A stretch of 64,000 nucleotides of DNA. Source: Kurthia sibirica. Its GTDB lineage: Bacteria > Bacillota > Bacilli > Bacillales_A > Planococcaceae. Location: the NCBI RefSeq assembly GCF_003143975.1, contig NZ_QFVR01000005.1:62001-126000 (forward strand), read 5' to 3'. The notes under the pieces were generated by a model, which had not been told where the DNA came from, searched no databases, and saw nothing but the letters and a program-made list of their open reading frames with translations. Shown here piece by piece: positions 41,679-50,948 of the stretch. Every line of letters begins with the position of its first letter. The first letter of the stretch is position 1. The translations under genes were made by a program, and so were the position numbers.

Positions 41679-42560
41679 CTACTTCATATTATTTAGTCTA
41701 AATTGCACATCTGCCAATGTTGGCATACCGCCCTGTGCCCCAAATTTTTCTACAGATAAGGATGCTGCTGCATTTGCGAACTGCAAAGCTGCGCCAATTT
41801 TATAACCTTCTGCAATACAAAATGCAAATGCACCATTAAACGTATCACCCGCCCCAGTAGTATCAACTACTGTGCTTGGGCAACCTGCGATAAACTGATG
41901 TTGTTTGCCATCATAAAAACGGGCGCCTTTGTCACCTAAAGTAACGATTAGTTTATTTGGGTATTGCATTAATGCGCCTTCAAGATCATCACCAAAAAGA
42001 TCATGACATTCCGATTCATTTGGCGTAAAATAAGTTAATTTATCCATCCATTGATGCTCAAATCGTTCTGAGGGTGCTGGATTTAGCAGTACTGGGATAT
42101 TTAATTCATGACAAATATTAATTATATATGTCACAGTTTGTTGTGGAATTTCCAATTGTAAAACAACGATTGCGGAATTTTTGATGGCATCCATTGCTTC
42201 ATCTACTGCTTCAATCGTTACCTCATCATTGGCACCCGCTACTACGATAATGCGATTGTCTCCTTCATACAACAGAATATTAGCAATTCCTGTCGCTTTA
42301 CATGTTGTTTCTTTGACAAATTTTGTATTTATTTTTTCGTTGTTTAAATTATTGTATAAACTACTGCCAAACTCATCTGCACCTACACGACCGATCATTT
42401 GCACCGGGTGGTGTAATCTCGCTGCTGCAACTGCTTGGTTTGCCCCCTTGCCGCCAGGTACTGTTGTAAATTTATTTCCTAATATAGTCTCTCCCTGCTT
42501 TGGAAATATTGTTGTTTCTGTTACAATATCCATATTAATGCTACCGATTATTGTGATCAT
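41679..42560 (-). CDS. rbsK: Ribokinase
   Basis: 293-residue PfkB-family kinase that phosphorylates ribose to ribose 5-phosphate. N-terminal GSINMDIV, GGKGANQAVAAARL, GRVGADEFG, LNPAPSE and the catalytic GAGDTFNGAFAF with the general-base Asp are characteristic of RbsK. ATG 42560 follows AGGGG at good spacing; the frame can extend to 42629 without support. No ribose transporter or RbsR is adjacent, so it stands alone here; another nucleoside or deoxyribose substrate is possible. Confidence 0.9.
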   Translation of the reverse strand: MITIIGSINMDIVTETTIFPKQGETILGNKFTTVPGGKGANQAVAAARLHHPVQMIGRVGADEFGSSLYNNLNNEKINTKFVKETTCKATGIANILLYEGDNRIIVVAGANDEVTIEAVDEAMDAIKNSAIVVLQLEIPQQTVTYIINICHELNIPVLLNPAPSERFEHQWMDKLTYFTPNESECHDLFGDDLEGALMQYPNKLIVTLGDKGARFYDGKQHQFIAGCPSTVVDTTGAGDTFNGAFAFCIAEGYKIGAALQFANAAASLSVEKFGAQGGMPTLADVQFRLNNMK

Positions 42561-42689
42561 ATTAACACCCCTACTTTTATAGTCGTTAGTCATTATACTA
42601 TATTTCAATAGAAATAAGCGCATTAACACTGAAGTTAGATTTCCATGTAAAAAGGGTATTTATACGATAAGAATGAGGAGGCGTTTGAT

Positions 42690-43451
42690 ATGGACTTACC
42701 AATTAAACAAGGCTCAGAAACATATGATCATCGCGGTAAAAATGTAGGCATTTATATGTTGCATGATTTAGCAGGCTCGCCCCATAATATTTATGATATT
42801 GGCGTAACTTTTGTTGAAGCTGGCTATTCTGTACGGATACCTAGACTTGCAGGACATGGTACTTCACCTATTGATTTACATGATGTCACAATCGATGATA
42901 TATTGCATGCACTTCGCACAGATTTTAAAGAATACAAAGCAGAAATGGACTACGTTATTTTATTTGGTTTCGCTTTTGGTGGTGGCCTTGCACAACAATT
43001 GGCATTTGAATTTGAAGTGGATGGTCTCATACTCGTTAATTCTATTTTCGAAGCACCTGAAAAATTAATCGTTGATGCTTTGGAAGAAGTTGAATTGGAG
43101 CATCGTTTCGTTCCTGCTGGAACATTGGATATTAAAAATGATCGTGTAAAACCTGATATTTATACTGAAATTCCTGTTCCCATTATTTTGGAGCTTCCAG
43201 AATTCAGTGAACATTTACAAGAGCATGCTGCGGATGTTTTTTGTCCTTTACTTGTCCTACAATCTATTGATGATCATGTTTATTCTCCAAAAAATGCCGA
43301 CTACATCGTCCATAAATTTAGTTCACGTGAAAAACATTTAATTATGTTACAAGATAGCTTTCATTTTGCAACAGTCGATTATGATCAGGAACGTATAGCT
43401 AAGCAATGTATTTTCTTTATTAAAGGGTTGGACCCTCGCCGTGAAGATTAA
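42690..43451 (+). CDS. Alpha/beta-hydrolase-fold protein lacking the nucleophile
   Basis: 253 residues with the fold of Est30-type carboxylesterases. The nucleophile elbow GxSxG is GFAFG (93-97), so the serine is Ala95, and the usual HG oxyanion dipeptide is HD in MLHDLAGSP. The later acidic residues (SIDDHVYSP, 192-200) and His225 (DSFHFATVD) are kept. It therefore looks like a full-length inactive homologue. ATGAGGAGG precedes the ATG. It is divergent from the ribokinase gene, and no terminator is obvious after it. A binding or scaffold role is a guess. Confidence 0.8.
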   Translation: MDLPIKQGSETYDHRGKNVGIYMLHDLAGSPHNIYDIGVTFVEAGYSVRIPRLAGHGTSPIDLHDVTIDDILHALRTDFKEYKAEMDYVILFGFAFGGGLAQQLAFEFEVDGLILVNSIFEAPEKLIVDALEEVELEHRFVPAGTLDIKNDRVKPDIYTEIPVPIILELPEFSEHLQEHAADVFCPLLVLQSIDDHVYSPKNADYIVHKFSSREKHLIMLQDSFHFATVDYDQERIAKQCIFFIKGLDPRRED

Positions 43452-43460
43452 TAACCCGAA

Positions 43461-43592
43461 TCATAGACGATTTTTCCTCTGGTAACAAATAATCTTTGTT
43501 TTTAAACAGGTCAAATCTTGTTCTGTAATACGCATCGCTTCTCCGTATTCAGCATTGGTAATTGCTTGAAGTTTATTGCAGATTGCTTGCAT
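43461..43592 (-). CDS. Possible 43-residue microprotein
   Basis: Open frame MQAICNKLQAITNAEYGEA... with coding-like composition and a weak AGGT site 5-6 bp before the ATG. It lies between the inactive hydrolase and the terminator of the YfcC-type gene. No homology recognised; it may be a chance frame or the remnant of a gene. Confidence 0.25.
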   Translation of the reverse strand: MQAICNKLQAITNAEYGEAMRITEQDLTCLKTKIICYQRKNRL

Positions 43593-43636
43593 ATTCTACC
43601 TGTATCTCTAAGGAGTCCACTAGAATATAAATCAAA

Positions 43637-43677
43637 AAACAGCCTGTCAAAATCGCAATGATTTTGACAGGCTGTTT
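43637..43677 (-). terminator. Terminator of YfcC-type transporter gene
   Basis: Perfect 18-bp arms from AAACAGCCTG to AAAATC and its complement, 5-bp loop, A/T runs at both ends. Confidence 0.9.
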
Positions 43678-43693
43678 CGTTTATTTATTCTAT

Positions 43694-45103
43694 TTAAAAA
43701 GGTCCGTATTTCATTAGTTGAGCAATGACCAAAAAGACGATACTCAATCCAAATAAGAGGAAGAAGAAAGGTAGATACCAACGTACCCACTTGTTCCAAG
43801 GAATTCCCGCAACCGCTAGCGCTGCAATTAGCGCGCCATTTGTTGGGAATAGACTTGCTGCGATACCATCACCTAATTGGAATGCCAATACAGCGGTTTG
43901 ACGTGTAATGCCCACGAGGTCAGCAAGAGGCGCCATAATTGGCATCGTCAATGCAGCTTGGCCACTTTGAGATGGTACAAGGAAGTTAATACCCATTTGT
44001 AGAATCATCATGCCAACAGCGGTAAATGTTCCTGGAATATCATTTAGTAAAATAGAAGCATAGTGTAAAATCGTGTCCATCAAACCACCTTCATTGAAGA
44101 CGACGAGAACAGTTTGTGCCATACCAATTATTAATGCACCACCAATTAATTCACCAGCACCTTTTACGAAGCTATCTGCAATATTATTTGCCGATAGTTT
44201 ACCAATGATCCCCATAATAATACCGAACATTAGAAACAGACCAGCAATTTCCGTAATATACCAATCATATCTCATAACACCGATGATAAGAAAGACAAAA
44301 TTCAACATAAACGCTAGCAATACAAGTTTGTGACGCGTTGTCATTTTGACATCTTGATCTTCTTTTGTCGTCGCACTAAAACGATCAAATTTACCGTAAA
44401 TACCTAGTTCAGGGTTGCGTTTTACTTTCATCGCATGGCGGTAGACATATAATACGGCTGCCCCATAAAAAACGACAAAAATAATTAAACGATAACCAAT
44501 GCCTGAAAAGGTTTTAAGTTGTGCAATTTGCTGGGCTACACCTGTTGAAAATGGATTTAAGAAACCTGCTGTAAAACCCATTGACGCCCCAACAACAACA
44601 ATGGCAAAACCAGTCACCGCATCAAAACCTAACGCTATCGTTAAAGGTACGAGCAATGCAACATATACGGCAACTTCATCAGACATCCCCATCGTACCGC
44701 CACAAATCCCAAAGAATAACATAAGCGCCGGGATTATTAGTCCATCTTTGTTTTTCATCTTACGTGCAAAAGTTACAACAAATGTATCAAGTGCACCCGT
44801 CGCATTAATAATTCCGAAAACACCACCGATAATAAGTACAAAAAAGATAGTACCGGCTCCATTCACCATACCCGTATGAATATATGAGAAGATATCGAGG
44901 AAACCAACTGGCGTATTGTCGACAAATTTGAATGAATCTGCAACGAGTACATCACGGCCATCTACGGTTGTCTTATCAAAATGACCAGCAGGTACTATAT
45001 ATGTAAGAATAGTCGAAATAATAATCAGTGCAAAAATCAGGACATAAGCATTTACACCTTGACCTTCTTTTTTTAATTTATTGGAACCTTTTTTATTAAA
45101 CAA
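43694..45103 (-). CDS. YfcC-family membrane transporter
   Basis: Integral membrane protein of 469 residues with about 12 hydrophobic segments, of the YfcC/DcuC-like ion transporter group. Typical segments are TYIVPAGHFD near the N-terminus, GGTMGMSDEVAVYVALLVPL, FTAGFLNPFSTGVAQ and LVPSQSGQAALTMPIMAPL. Family members carry C4-dicarboxylates, short-chain fatty acids or basic amino acids; the substrate here is not evident and no catabolic gene is adjacent. The start is TTG 45103 with AAGGAG 9 bp upstream; the longer frame to 45187 has no binding site. Own terminator follows. Confidence 0.87.
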   Translation of the reverse strand: MFNKKGSNKLKKEGQGVNAYVLIFALIIISTILTYIVPAGHFDKTTVDGRDVLVADSFKFVDNTPVGFLDIFSYIHTGMVNGAGTIFFVLIIGGVFGIINATGALDTFVVTFARKMKNKDGLIIPALMLFFGICGGTMGMSDEVAVYVALLVPLTIALGFDAVTGFAIVVVGASMGFTAGFLNPFSTGVAQQIAQLKTFSGIGYRLIIFVVFYGAAVLYVYRHAMKVKRNPELGIYGKFDRFSATTKEDQDVKMTTRHKLVLLAFMLNFVFLIIGVMRYDWYITEIAGLFLMFGIIMGIIGKLSANNIADSFVKGAGELIGGALIIGMAQTVLVVFNEGGLMDTILHYASILLNDIPGTFTAVGMMILQMGINFLVPSQSGQAALTMPIMAPLADLVGITRQTAVLAFQLGDGIAASLFPTNGALIAALAVAGIPWNKWVRWYLPFFFLLFGLSIVFLVIAQLMKYGPF

Positions 45104-45243
45104 TGTGAAGAACTCCTTAATCATAAGCTTGTATACATAAATATATAATGACTTAAATTGAATTTTAATGCAGTCATAATTATACACAGAACACGATTTT
45201 TATACAACCATTTTCACAAAGTTCCATTAGTCTGAAAACTCAA

Positions 45244-45282
45244 TAAAAAAGCATAGTTATACGCTTTCGCGTTACTATGCTT
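45244..45282 (-). terminator. Terminator of cell-wall hydrolase gene
   Basis: AAGCATAGT / ACTATGCTT with inner CGC / GCG pair, followed on the minus strand by six T residues. Confidence 0.85.
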
Positions 45283-45289
45283 CTCTCCA

Positions 45290-46435
45290 TTATTTACTCA
45301 ATTTTATTACTTGACCAACGTAGACAAATTCTGTCAGAAGATGATTTAATTCCATTAGCGCTTGCTCTGTAGTATTCGATAAAGACGCAATGGAGGCTAA
45401 TGTATCTTCCTCCTGAATTCTATATAATTTTTGTTGTTTATTAACCGTTGTCATTTTTTTATTATTGCGTTCTACATCAACAATTAAGCGTTTGTTTTTA
45501 GTAAGGGTTGCTGTTGTTAGATCATTCCATTTTTTCAGTTGTGTAGTCGTTATACGATATTTTTTCGCAATGGAGGTTAACGAATCACCTGCTTTGACAC
45601 GATAGTATTTTGTAGCTCGATAAACGATGGGTTTTGGTGCTGGACGTTTCACTTTTTTTTGAACAATCGGCTGACGTTTTTTATTGTTAGGAACAACAAA
45701 TTTTTCTCCGACTTTTAGATGCGGATCCTGTCTATTATTTAAAGCTAAAAGCTGTTCGACTGTAAGGTCATAAGCTAGTGCAATTCCTTCTACTGTATCT
45801 TCTTTTTGAATCCTAATAATTTGATTATTTTTAACTGGCAGTATTTCAGTAGATTCCTTATCAAAACGCGTCAAATCATAGCGTTGAATTAAACGCTGTA
45901 GTTTCTTAGCATAAGTGGAATCTGTGGCATACCTTCCTTGCAAAAACTCGCTAGCTTCGACATATGTAGCGGCATTAGATTTCCAAATTCCTGCATAAAT
46001 CATTGAATTATACGTCGTACCCTTTGTCACTAATTTTGCATAATCATACAAAGATTGTTCATAATTCGCATATTGACGAAAATTCGCTTTACTAGTCGAT
46101 ATCTTCCCCTTACCATCATCTTCTTTCGTCGTAAAACGAGCACTATTTCCCTCGTAGCTTCCTTTCATTCCAAATAAATTATAATTTGGATTTTGACTAA
46201 GGGAACTATTACCATAATTACTTTCTAAAATTGCCTGTGCAATCATAATAGATGCATAGATTCCTTCATGAGCGGATATCACCATAGCCGACTGACCGAT
46301 TGTCTCTATAAATGCTAATTGATTTTGATTGGTATTCGTTTGAACAATGCTATTTTGTGCTTGAGCAATCGTAGATATTGATGATAGACCAATCAAAGTT
46401 GCAGTAGCTAATGATATATATTTGCCATATTTCAC
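45290..46435 (-). CDS. Secreted glucosaminidase with LysM domains
   Basis: 381-residue exported cell-wall hydrolase. The signal peptide ends at TIAQAQ (about residue 27). A glycoside hydrolase family 73-type domain (about 40-190) contains IAQAILESNYGNS with the catalytic Glu, NYNLFGMKG and FRQYANYEQSLYDY. Three LysM repeats follow at about 208-252, 280-322 and 338-380 (for example YYRVKAGDSLTSIAKKYRIT), which bind peptidoglycan. The start is GTG 46435, 9 bp after AAGGGG and directly before a typical signal peptide; the ATG at 46453 would overlap the site. It likely cleaves N-acetylglucosaminyl bonds during growth or separation. Confidence 0.9.
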   Translation of the reverse strand: MKYGKYISLATATLIGLSSISTIAQAQNSIVQTNTNQNQLAFIETIGQSAMVISAHEGIYASIMIAQAILESNYGNSSLSQNPNYNLFGMKGSYEGNSARFTTKEDDGKGKISTSKANFRQYANYEQSLYDYAKLVTKGTTYNSMIYAGIWKSNAATYVEASEFLQGRYATDSTYAKKLQRLIQRYDLTRFDKESTEILPVKNNQIIRIQKEDTVEGIALAYDLTVEQLLALNNRQDPHLKVGEKFVVPNNKKRQPIVQKKVKRPAPKPIVYRATKYYRVKAGDSLTSIAKKYRITTTQLKKWNDLTTATLTKNKRLIVDVERNNKKMTTVNKQQKLYRIQEEDTLASIASLSNTTEQALMELNHLLTEFVYVGQVIKLSK

Positions 46436-46595
46436 GTATACCCACCCCTTCATTACCTTATTTGTTTCTTTTTTACATACAATACAGTTACCCCTATTTT
46501 TATGTATTAAATCTCTTTTTATAAATTACATTCTTTTTTAGAAATGTTATACTAAAAACACTAATTATCTTAATAGTGTGAAAAGGTGGAATAAT

Positions 46596-47858
46596 ATGAA
46601 AAAAATACATTATAGTTGGTATATACTAATCGTCACTTTTGCAGCGATTATTGTTGCTGGTATTATCCGTTCATCTTCCGGTGTCTTCATTATTCCATTT
46701 GAAGAAGAATTCGGTTGGAGTCGTTCGCAAATCTCTTTTGCTTTTGCAATTGGCTTATTTGTTTATGGTTTGTCTGGTCCTTTCATGGCAGCATTCGTTG
46801 AAGTTTTTGGTTTAAAACGCATGATGAGCTACTCCATGGCTTTATTAGCCATTGGTTTATTATTGACATTGGTCATGTCGCAACCATGGCAATTAATCAT
46901 CATTTGGGGCTTTATAATAGGTATCGGTACTGGTTTATTTTTATCCGTACTAAGTACACAGGTCGCCAATCGCTGGTTTACCAAACATCGTGGCTTGGCA
47001 GTCGGTATTTTGACAGCAGCCACTGCTACTGGGCAACTCGTATTATTACCTGTCTTAGCAGCATTAGTGGAAAGTTATAGTTGGCGCCACGCAATTGCTT
47101 TCATCTTCCTACTAAGTGTGATCATGCTCCTCATCATTCTATTGTTTATGAAAAATTGGCCTAGTGACAAAAAATTACAACCATTTGGTGAATTACATAG
47201 CAACACACCACAAGTACAGGTAATATTTCAAACACAAAACCCTTTTTTAATCGTTTACCACTCATTACTAGAAGGTTTACGCAATCGGACATTTTGGTTG
47301 TTGGCAGGTAGTTTTTTTATCTGTGGATTCTCGACAAGTGGCTTGATTGGTACACATTTCATTAGCTACTGTATGAGTTATGGCTTTCCATTAATTGTCG
47401 CAGCTTCTATGCTATCTTTTATGGGTATTTTTGATTTAATCGGCACGACTGTATCTGGACTTTTATCTGATAAAATTGATAATCGGTGGTTATTATTTTG
47501 GTATTACTTATTACGTGGGCTGTCATTACTTGCCCTACCTTTTGCTCTTGATAGTGGCTCTTATAGTTGGTTAATCATTTTCTCTATTTTTTATGGTTTG
47601 GATTGGATTGCAACGGTACCTCCAACAATCGGTTTAACGAGAAGAGAATTTGGCTTACAAAAAAGTGCCATGATGTATGGTTGGATTTTCGCATTTCATC
47701 AGTTAGGTGCTGGTTTAGCAGCATATGGTGGCGGTTTTATTTTTAACGCATTTGGTTCGTATAAATGGGCTTTCTTATTAGCGGGACTTTTTTGCTTAAT
47801 CGGTAGTCTTTTTGTAATTTTACTGAAAAAACATAATCCACGTGAAGAAGTTTTCTAA
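46596..47858 (+). CDS. MFS transporter, monocarboxylate/oxalate-type
   Basis: 420 residues, 12 hydrophobic segments in two halves separated by a hydrophilic loop (about 195-225). FGWSRSQISFAFAIGLFVYG and GIGTGLFLSVLS, then RGLAVGILTAATATGQ, match the MCT/OFA-type branch of the major facilitator superfamily. The substrate cannot be assigned; organic acids are likely. ATG 46596 follows AAAAGGTGG with 6-bp spacing. It stands ahead of bcrC on the same strand with 92 bp between, without a clear terminator. Confidence 0.82.
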   Translation: MKKIHYSWYILIVTFAAIIVAGIIRSSSGVFIIPFEEEFGWSRSQISFAFAIGLFVYGLSGPFMAAFVEVFGLKRMMSYSMALLAIGLLLTLVMSQPWQLIIIWGFIIGIGTGLFLSVLSTQVANRWFTKHRGLAVGILTAATATGQLVLLPVLAALVESYSWRHAIAFIFLLSVIMLLIILLFMKNWPSDKKLQPFGELHSNTPQVQVIFQTQNPFLIVYHSLLEGLRNRTFWLLAGSFFICGFSTSGLIGTHFISYCMSYGFPLIVAASMLSFMGIFDLIGTTVSGLLSDKIDNRWLLFWYYLLRGLSLLALPFALDSGSYSWLIIFSIFYGLDWIATVPPTIGLTRREFGLQKSAMMYGWIFAFHQLGAGLAAYGGGFIFNAFGSYKWAFLLAGLFCLIGSLFVILLKKHNPREEVF

Positions 47859-47950
47859 AATCGGCAACCTTTCATTGTATAATGGAGTTTATATACTAGA
47901 TCGGTTATTATAGTAGAAAACCGTATACTAGAAAGAAATGAGTGTTTAGA

Positions 47951-48517
47951 TTGAATACAGATTTATTAAAAGCCATCAACGGTCTTGCTGGTGAGAATGC
48001 AGCACTTGATGCAATAATGAAATTCTCAACAAATTATGCCTTATATGTTTTTGCTATTATTCTACTCGCTATGTGGTTTTTCGGTGCTACATATATGAAG
48101 AAAACGGTGGTATATGCTGCTGTAACAGGTGTCTTTGCATTAGCCATTAATGTTATTATTAGTAAGTTTTATTTTGAAGCACGTCCATTCGTTACTTATG
48201 ACGACATTCACGTTTTAGTGGACCATGCAGCCGACGCTTCATTTCCAAGTGATCATACAACAGGTGCCATGGCCTTAGCAGTCGCTATTTTTCTTCGCCA
48301 TAAAAAAATAGGCAGTTTCGCTATTTTATTTGCACTATTGACTGGCTTTTCACGTATCTATGTCGGGAATCATTACCCATTGGATGTCATTGCAGGAATT
48401 ATCATTGCAACAATCGTTGCCCTACTCCTAAACTCATTCAAATTACTAATGGAACCACTTAGTAATTTCATCCTAGCCATCTATAATAAAATACCCGTAT
48501 TACCAAAAAAAATATAA
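47951..48517 (+). CDS. bcrC: Undecaprenyl-diphosphate phosphatase, BcrC type
   Basis: 188-residue PAP2-family membrane phosphatase that recycles undecaprenyl pyrophosphate for peptidoglycan synthesis; BcrC also gives bacitracin resistance. The three PAP2 motifs are KFYFEARPF, ASFPSDHTTG and GFSRIYVGNHYPLD. The N-terminal NTDLLKAINGLAG aligns with the start of B. subtilis BcrC, so the TTG at 47951 is preferred over the GTG nine bases upstream. Five or six hydrophobic segments. A terminator follows 36 bp downstream. Confidence 0.9.
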   Translation: MNTDLLKAINGLAGENAALDAIMKFSTNYALYVFAIILLAMWFFGATYMKKTVVYAAVTGVFALAINVIISKFYFEARPFVTYDDIHVLVDHAADASFPSDHTTGAMALAVAIFLRHKKIGSFAILFALLTGFSRIYVGNHYPLDVIAGIIIATIVALLLNSFKLLMEPLSNFILAIYNKIPVLPKKI

Positions 48518-48553
48518 CAAGAGGCTGAGATATATAGTAGGCTCAGTTCATAC

Positions 48554-48586
48554 AAAAGGGAAACTGCCTGAGCAGTTTCCCTTTTT
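48554..48586 (+). terminator. Terminator of bcrC
   Basis: Perfect arms AAAAGGGAAACTGC / GCAGTTTCCCTTTT with a 4-bp loop and T run. Confidence 0.9.
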
Positions 48587-48665
48587 ATTTTTTTGAATAG
48601 TAAGCATAATATTTGGTTCTATTATATATGTTGAGGTATTAAAACAATTCATGTTTTAGACAATT

Positions 48666-48720
48666 AGAAATAGCGAGAGCTTTCCGCCGACAAGTAACGC
48701 AGGAGTCCTCGCCATTTCTT
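48666..48720 (-). repeat. Decayed dispersed-repeat fragment
   Basis: GCTTTCCGCCGACA and AGTCCTCGCC resemble the reverse complement of the inner block of the copy at 35229-35476 (GCTTTCCGCGGACA ... ATCCTCGTC). It is interrupted and lacks the hairpin and ends. Flanked by an AGAAATAGCGAG / CTCGCCATTTCT inverted repeat. Confidence 0.45.
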
Positions 48721-48744
48721 TTAATCATGATGAACATACCTAAA

Positions 48745-49291
48745 AATAGACAGAAAAAAGCACATAAAACGGTTTGAACGACTTACGGTTTTATATTATA
48801 AGTGTCGACGCTATGTCTGTTCTTGTGGAAAACGTTTTTCAGAAAAAATTTCTTTTATTGAACGTGATCAACGCTTTTCAAAAGAATGGCATCAAGCAAT
48901 TCAAATGCTATGCGTTAAATCACCTACATTCCAATCAGTTGCTGAGAAAATGGGGACAGCTAGTTCAACTGTTATTCGTCGTTTTGATCAAGTCGTAGAA
49001 CAACAATTAGTGTCAGCTGTCATGCTACCAAAAGCAATCGCAATTGATGCATATAAAGGAGATACAAATGCAGAAATACATGAACCAACCGATTGCTATC
49101 TTGCCAAATCATCGAAAAGATACGATAAAACAGTACTTACAAAGGTTCGGTGATTAAGTAGAAATCGTTGTAATAGATAGGAATCAATGAAACGAAATGC
49201 ATATGGTTATAAACGATTTGATCGATTGAGAGCGAAGATCTTACTAACATTAAAGTATAAAGAAGTGGGTTTACATCTGTGTCAAATTTAG
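48745..49291 (+). pseudogene. ISL3-family transposase remnant
   Basis: Fragments in several frames rebuild an ISL3 transposase: a zinc-ribbon part (KRFERLTVLYYKCRRYVCSC, then GKRFSEK), the helix-turn-helix (FQSVAEKMGTASSTVIRRFD), the start of the catalytic core (AIDAYKGDTNAE), then a frameshift to KYMNQPIAILPNHRKDTIKQ, a stop, and after a large internal deletion the C-terminal piece KRNAYGYKRFDRLRAKILLT ending at 49291. Most of the DDE core is lost, so it is inactive. No terminal inverted repeats could be identified by eye. Confidence 0.85.
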
Positions 49292-49391
49292 ATAAAGTTG
49301 CGCCTGTGGAAAACAGCAACCCTAACAAAAAAATAATCATCCTTTAAAAAACCGATAGTAAAAGCCCGCATCTCTATTCCCATTCACACAA

Positions 49392-49420
49392 TTGTCAAAT
49401 TTATGAATAAAGTATATAAT
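49392..49420 (+). promoter_or_regulatory. Promoter candidate 1 for 65-residue protein
   Basis: TTGTCA, 17-bp spacer, TATAAT. First of two sigma-A-like promoters ahead of the small membrane protein gene. Confidence 0.55.
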
Positions 49421-49469
49421 ATGGATATTAGCTGATATATTGTCTTTGGAAGCGCTATCATCATTATAT

Positions 49470-49498
49470 TTGACAATATATCATTAATGTATTATGAT
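49470..49498 (+). promoter_or_regulatory. Promoter candidate 2 for 65-residue protein
   Basis: TTGACA, 17-bp spacer, TATGAT, about 57 bp upstream of the start codon. Confidence 0.65.
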
Positions 49499-49555
49499 TG
49501 GTTCACAAAGTTGTAACAAAGTATTTCAAAACTGTATTTACAAGGAGGAATTTTC

Positions 49556-49753
49556 ATGAACTTATATGACGTTATTTTAATTGCTGTTAGTTTAATTTCT
49601 ATTCCCTTGGTGTGTGCAGCAATTATCGATGCTTTCTACAGTGCTAGAAGAAATGTAAACTTTTCCATGTTACGTACGGCCGGTTGGTATGCTGGTATTT
49701 TCGTTTTATCATTTGTACCGACAATCATCATCGTTTACAATATGAAAAATTAA
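49556..49753 (+). CDS. Small two-segment membrane protein
   Basis: 65 residues with hydrophobic segments at about 6-25 and 43-60, joined by a basic loop (SARRNVNFSMLRTAG). No family recognised. A perfect AAGGAGG site, two good promoters and a strong terminator show that it is a real, probably well-expressed gene. Function unknown. Confidence 0.78.
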   Translation: MNLYDVILIAVSLISIPLVCAAIIDAFYSARRNVNFSMLRTAGWYAGIFVLSFVPTIIIVYNMKN

Positions 49754-49759
49754 TAAAAT

Positions 49760-49808
49760 AATAGGCTAACCTAGTTGTTTTAAAAACAATTAGGTTAGCC
49801 TATTTTTT
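49760..49808. terminator. Bidirectional terminator
   Basis: AATAGGCTAACCTAGTTGTT pairs with AACAATTAGGTTAGCCTATT, one mismatch, with T run, between two convergent small genes. Confidence 0.9.
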
Positions 49809-49810
49809 CG

Positions 49811-50086
49811 TCATTTTAATACAGAATCATTTGACATCATTAACATACCGATAAATATAACACCCATTAATACACCTAATAAATTGACAACCGTTAATGT
49901 ACCTCTTTCTTTTTTTATAATGCTGACTGCTGATAAGCAAGCGCCAATCATATATAAAAAGAAACCGATAAATATAACAGGCCATGAACTAAAAAAGGCT
50001 AATGTTGTCGTAGCAAACGGTGGTACTAGTAATCCTAGTCCAATGAATACAAAGAAAAAAGCCGTGCGCGAAAATACGCGTGACAT
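49811..50086 (-). CDS. Small membrane protein of unknown function
   Basis: 91 residues with three hydrophobic segments (about 9-27, 34-55, 66-84) and a short basic loop (IKKERGTLT). No recognised family. AGGAGTG precedes the start. Convergent with the 65-residue membrane protein gene and sharing its terminator. Confidence 0.68.
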   Translation of the reverse strand: MSRVFSRTAFFFVFIGLGLLVPPFATTTLAFFSSWPVIFIGFFLYMIGACLSAVSIIKKERGTLTVVNLLGVLMGVIFIGMLMMSNDSVLK

Positions 50087-50345
50087 AAAAACACTCCTTC
50101 ATCAGTATAACTTAAATACTATATCACTAAGAAGAATACCATATAATAGAACCCTTGCGACAGTTTTCAAGCCTATTGACATTAAATCGTCCATTTATTG
50201 GTATTATTACCCAATAAAACAAATGAACACTCGCTACTAAGCTACTGTCACTATTTTTACATCTAAAAAACTCTAACCATACGTATAGACTATCAAGTAA
50301 ATACTTCATAGTCACACATATAGCTAGAGCCAGACTCACTTGATA

Positions 50346-50939
50346 TTACGTTTGTAGAACTTGTTGAATCGTGCGTTCAAATACAGCGATTGACTCTGCT
50401 CCAATAATGCCAAAACGGTTATCAAAAACAAAGAAAGGGGCACTTTCAACACCGATTTGTTGTGCATCATAGCAATCTTGCTCTAATTGCTCAGAATACA
50501 CTGATTTTTCACGTACACTCATCGCTTCATGACGCGCTACACCTAGCGATTCCACAACATCATATAAATAGTGGTCATCCGCAAGATCTTGTCCTTCTAT
50601 AAAATGACCTGCCATTAGCGCTTCCGTAAATTGATACTCCAAATTATAGTGTGCCATCAGTTTAGCCAAGCGATGTGCATGTTGTGTATTTGCAGGAATC
50701 ATTTTAGTAAAATCAAAGTGCAACCCCACTTCGTTTGCATGTCGCTGCAATTCACCTTCAAATTCTCTCAATTTTTTGTCATGGCCACCCATTTTTTCAA
50801 CATATACTGTTCATAGTTTTTTTATCAGGAGAAACTGCCAAAGATGCATTCACCTCATAGGCTTTTAGCATAATAGTAATTTTTTTGTCGCTATATAACA
50901 AAAAGGACATGTGCAATCTGTGAATACTTCAATTGTCAT
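50346..50939 (-). pseudogene. DsbA-family (FrnE/YwbO-like) oxidoreductase, broken
   Basis: The frame starts well after GGAGG with MTIEVFTDCTCPFCYIA, including the CxxC redox site CPFC of FrnE-like DsbA proteins. It then goes out of frame at a run of seven A residues (plus-strand T run 50880-50886), continues in another frame (MLKAYEVNASLAVSPDKK), about 13 residues appear missing, and a second shift near 50815 leads to the intact C-terminal 148 codons (GGHDKKLREF ... VGLHFDFTKMIPANT, SAPFFVFDNRFGIIGAE). Last gene of the sulfur operon. The damage suggests loss of function rather than a single read error. Confidence 0.82.
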
Positions 50940-50948
50940 ACGTTCCTC

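Noticed and set aside
44073-44879. Plus-strand frames inside the YfcC-type gene
   Set aside because: Antisense shadows of a long, well supported membrane protein gene.
48774-49153. Two short ORFs as independent genes
   Set aside because: They are overlapping frames of one ISL3 transposase remnant.
50127-50339. Small minus-strand frame between 50.1 and 50.3 kb
   Set aside because: No binding site and no coding-like pattern; the gap 50087-50345 appears empty.
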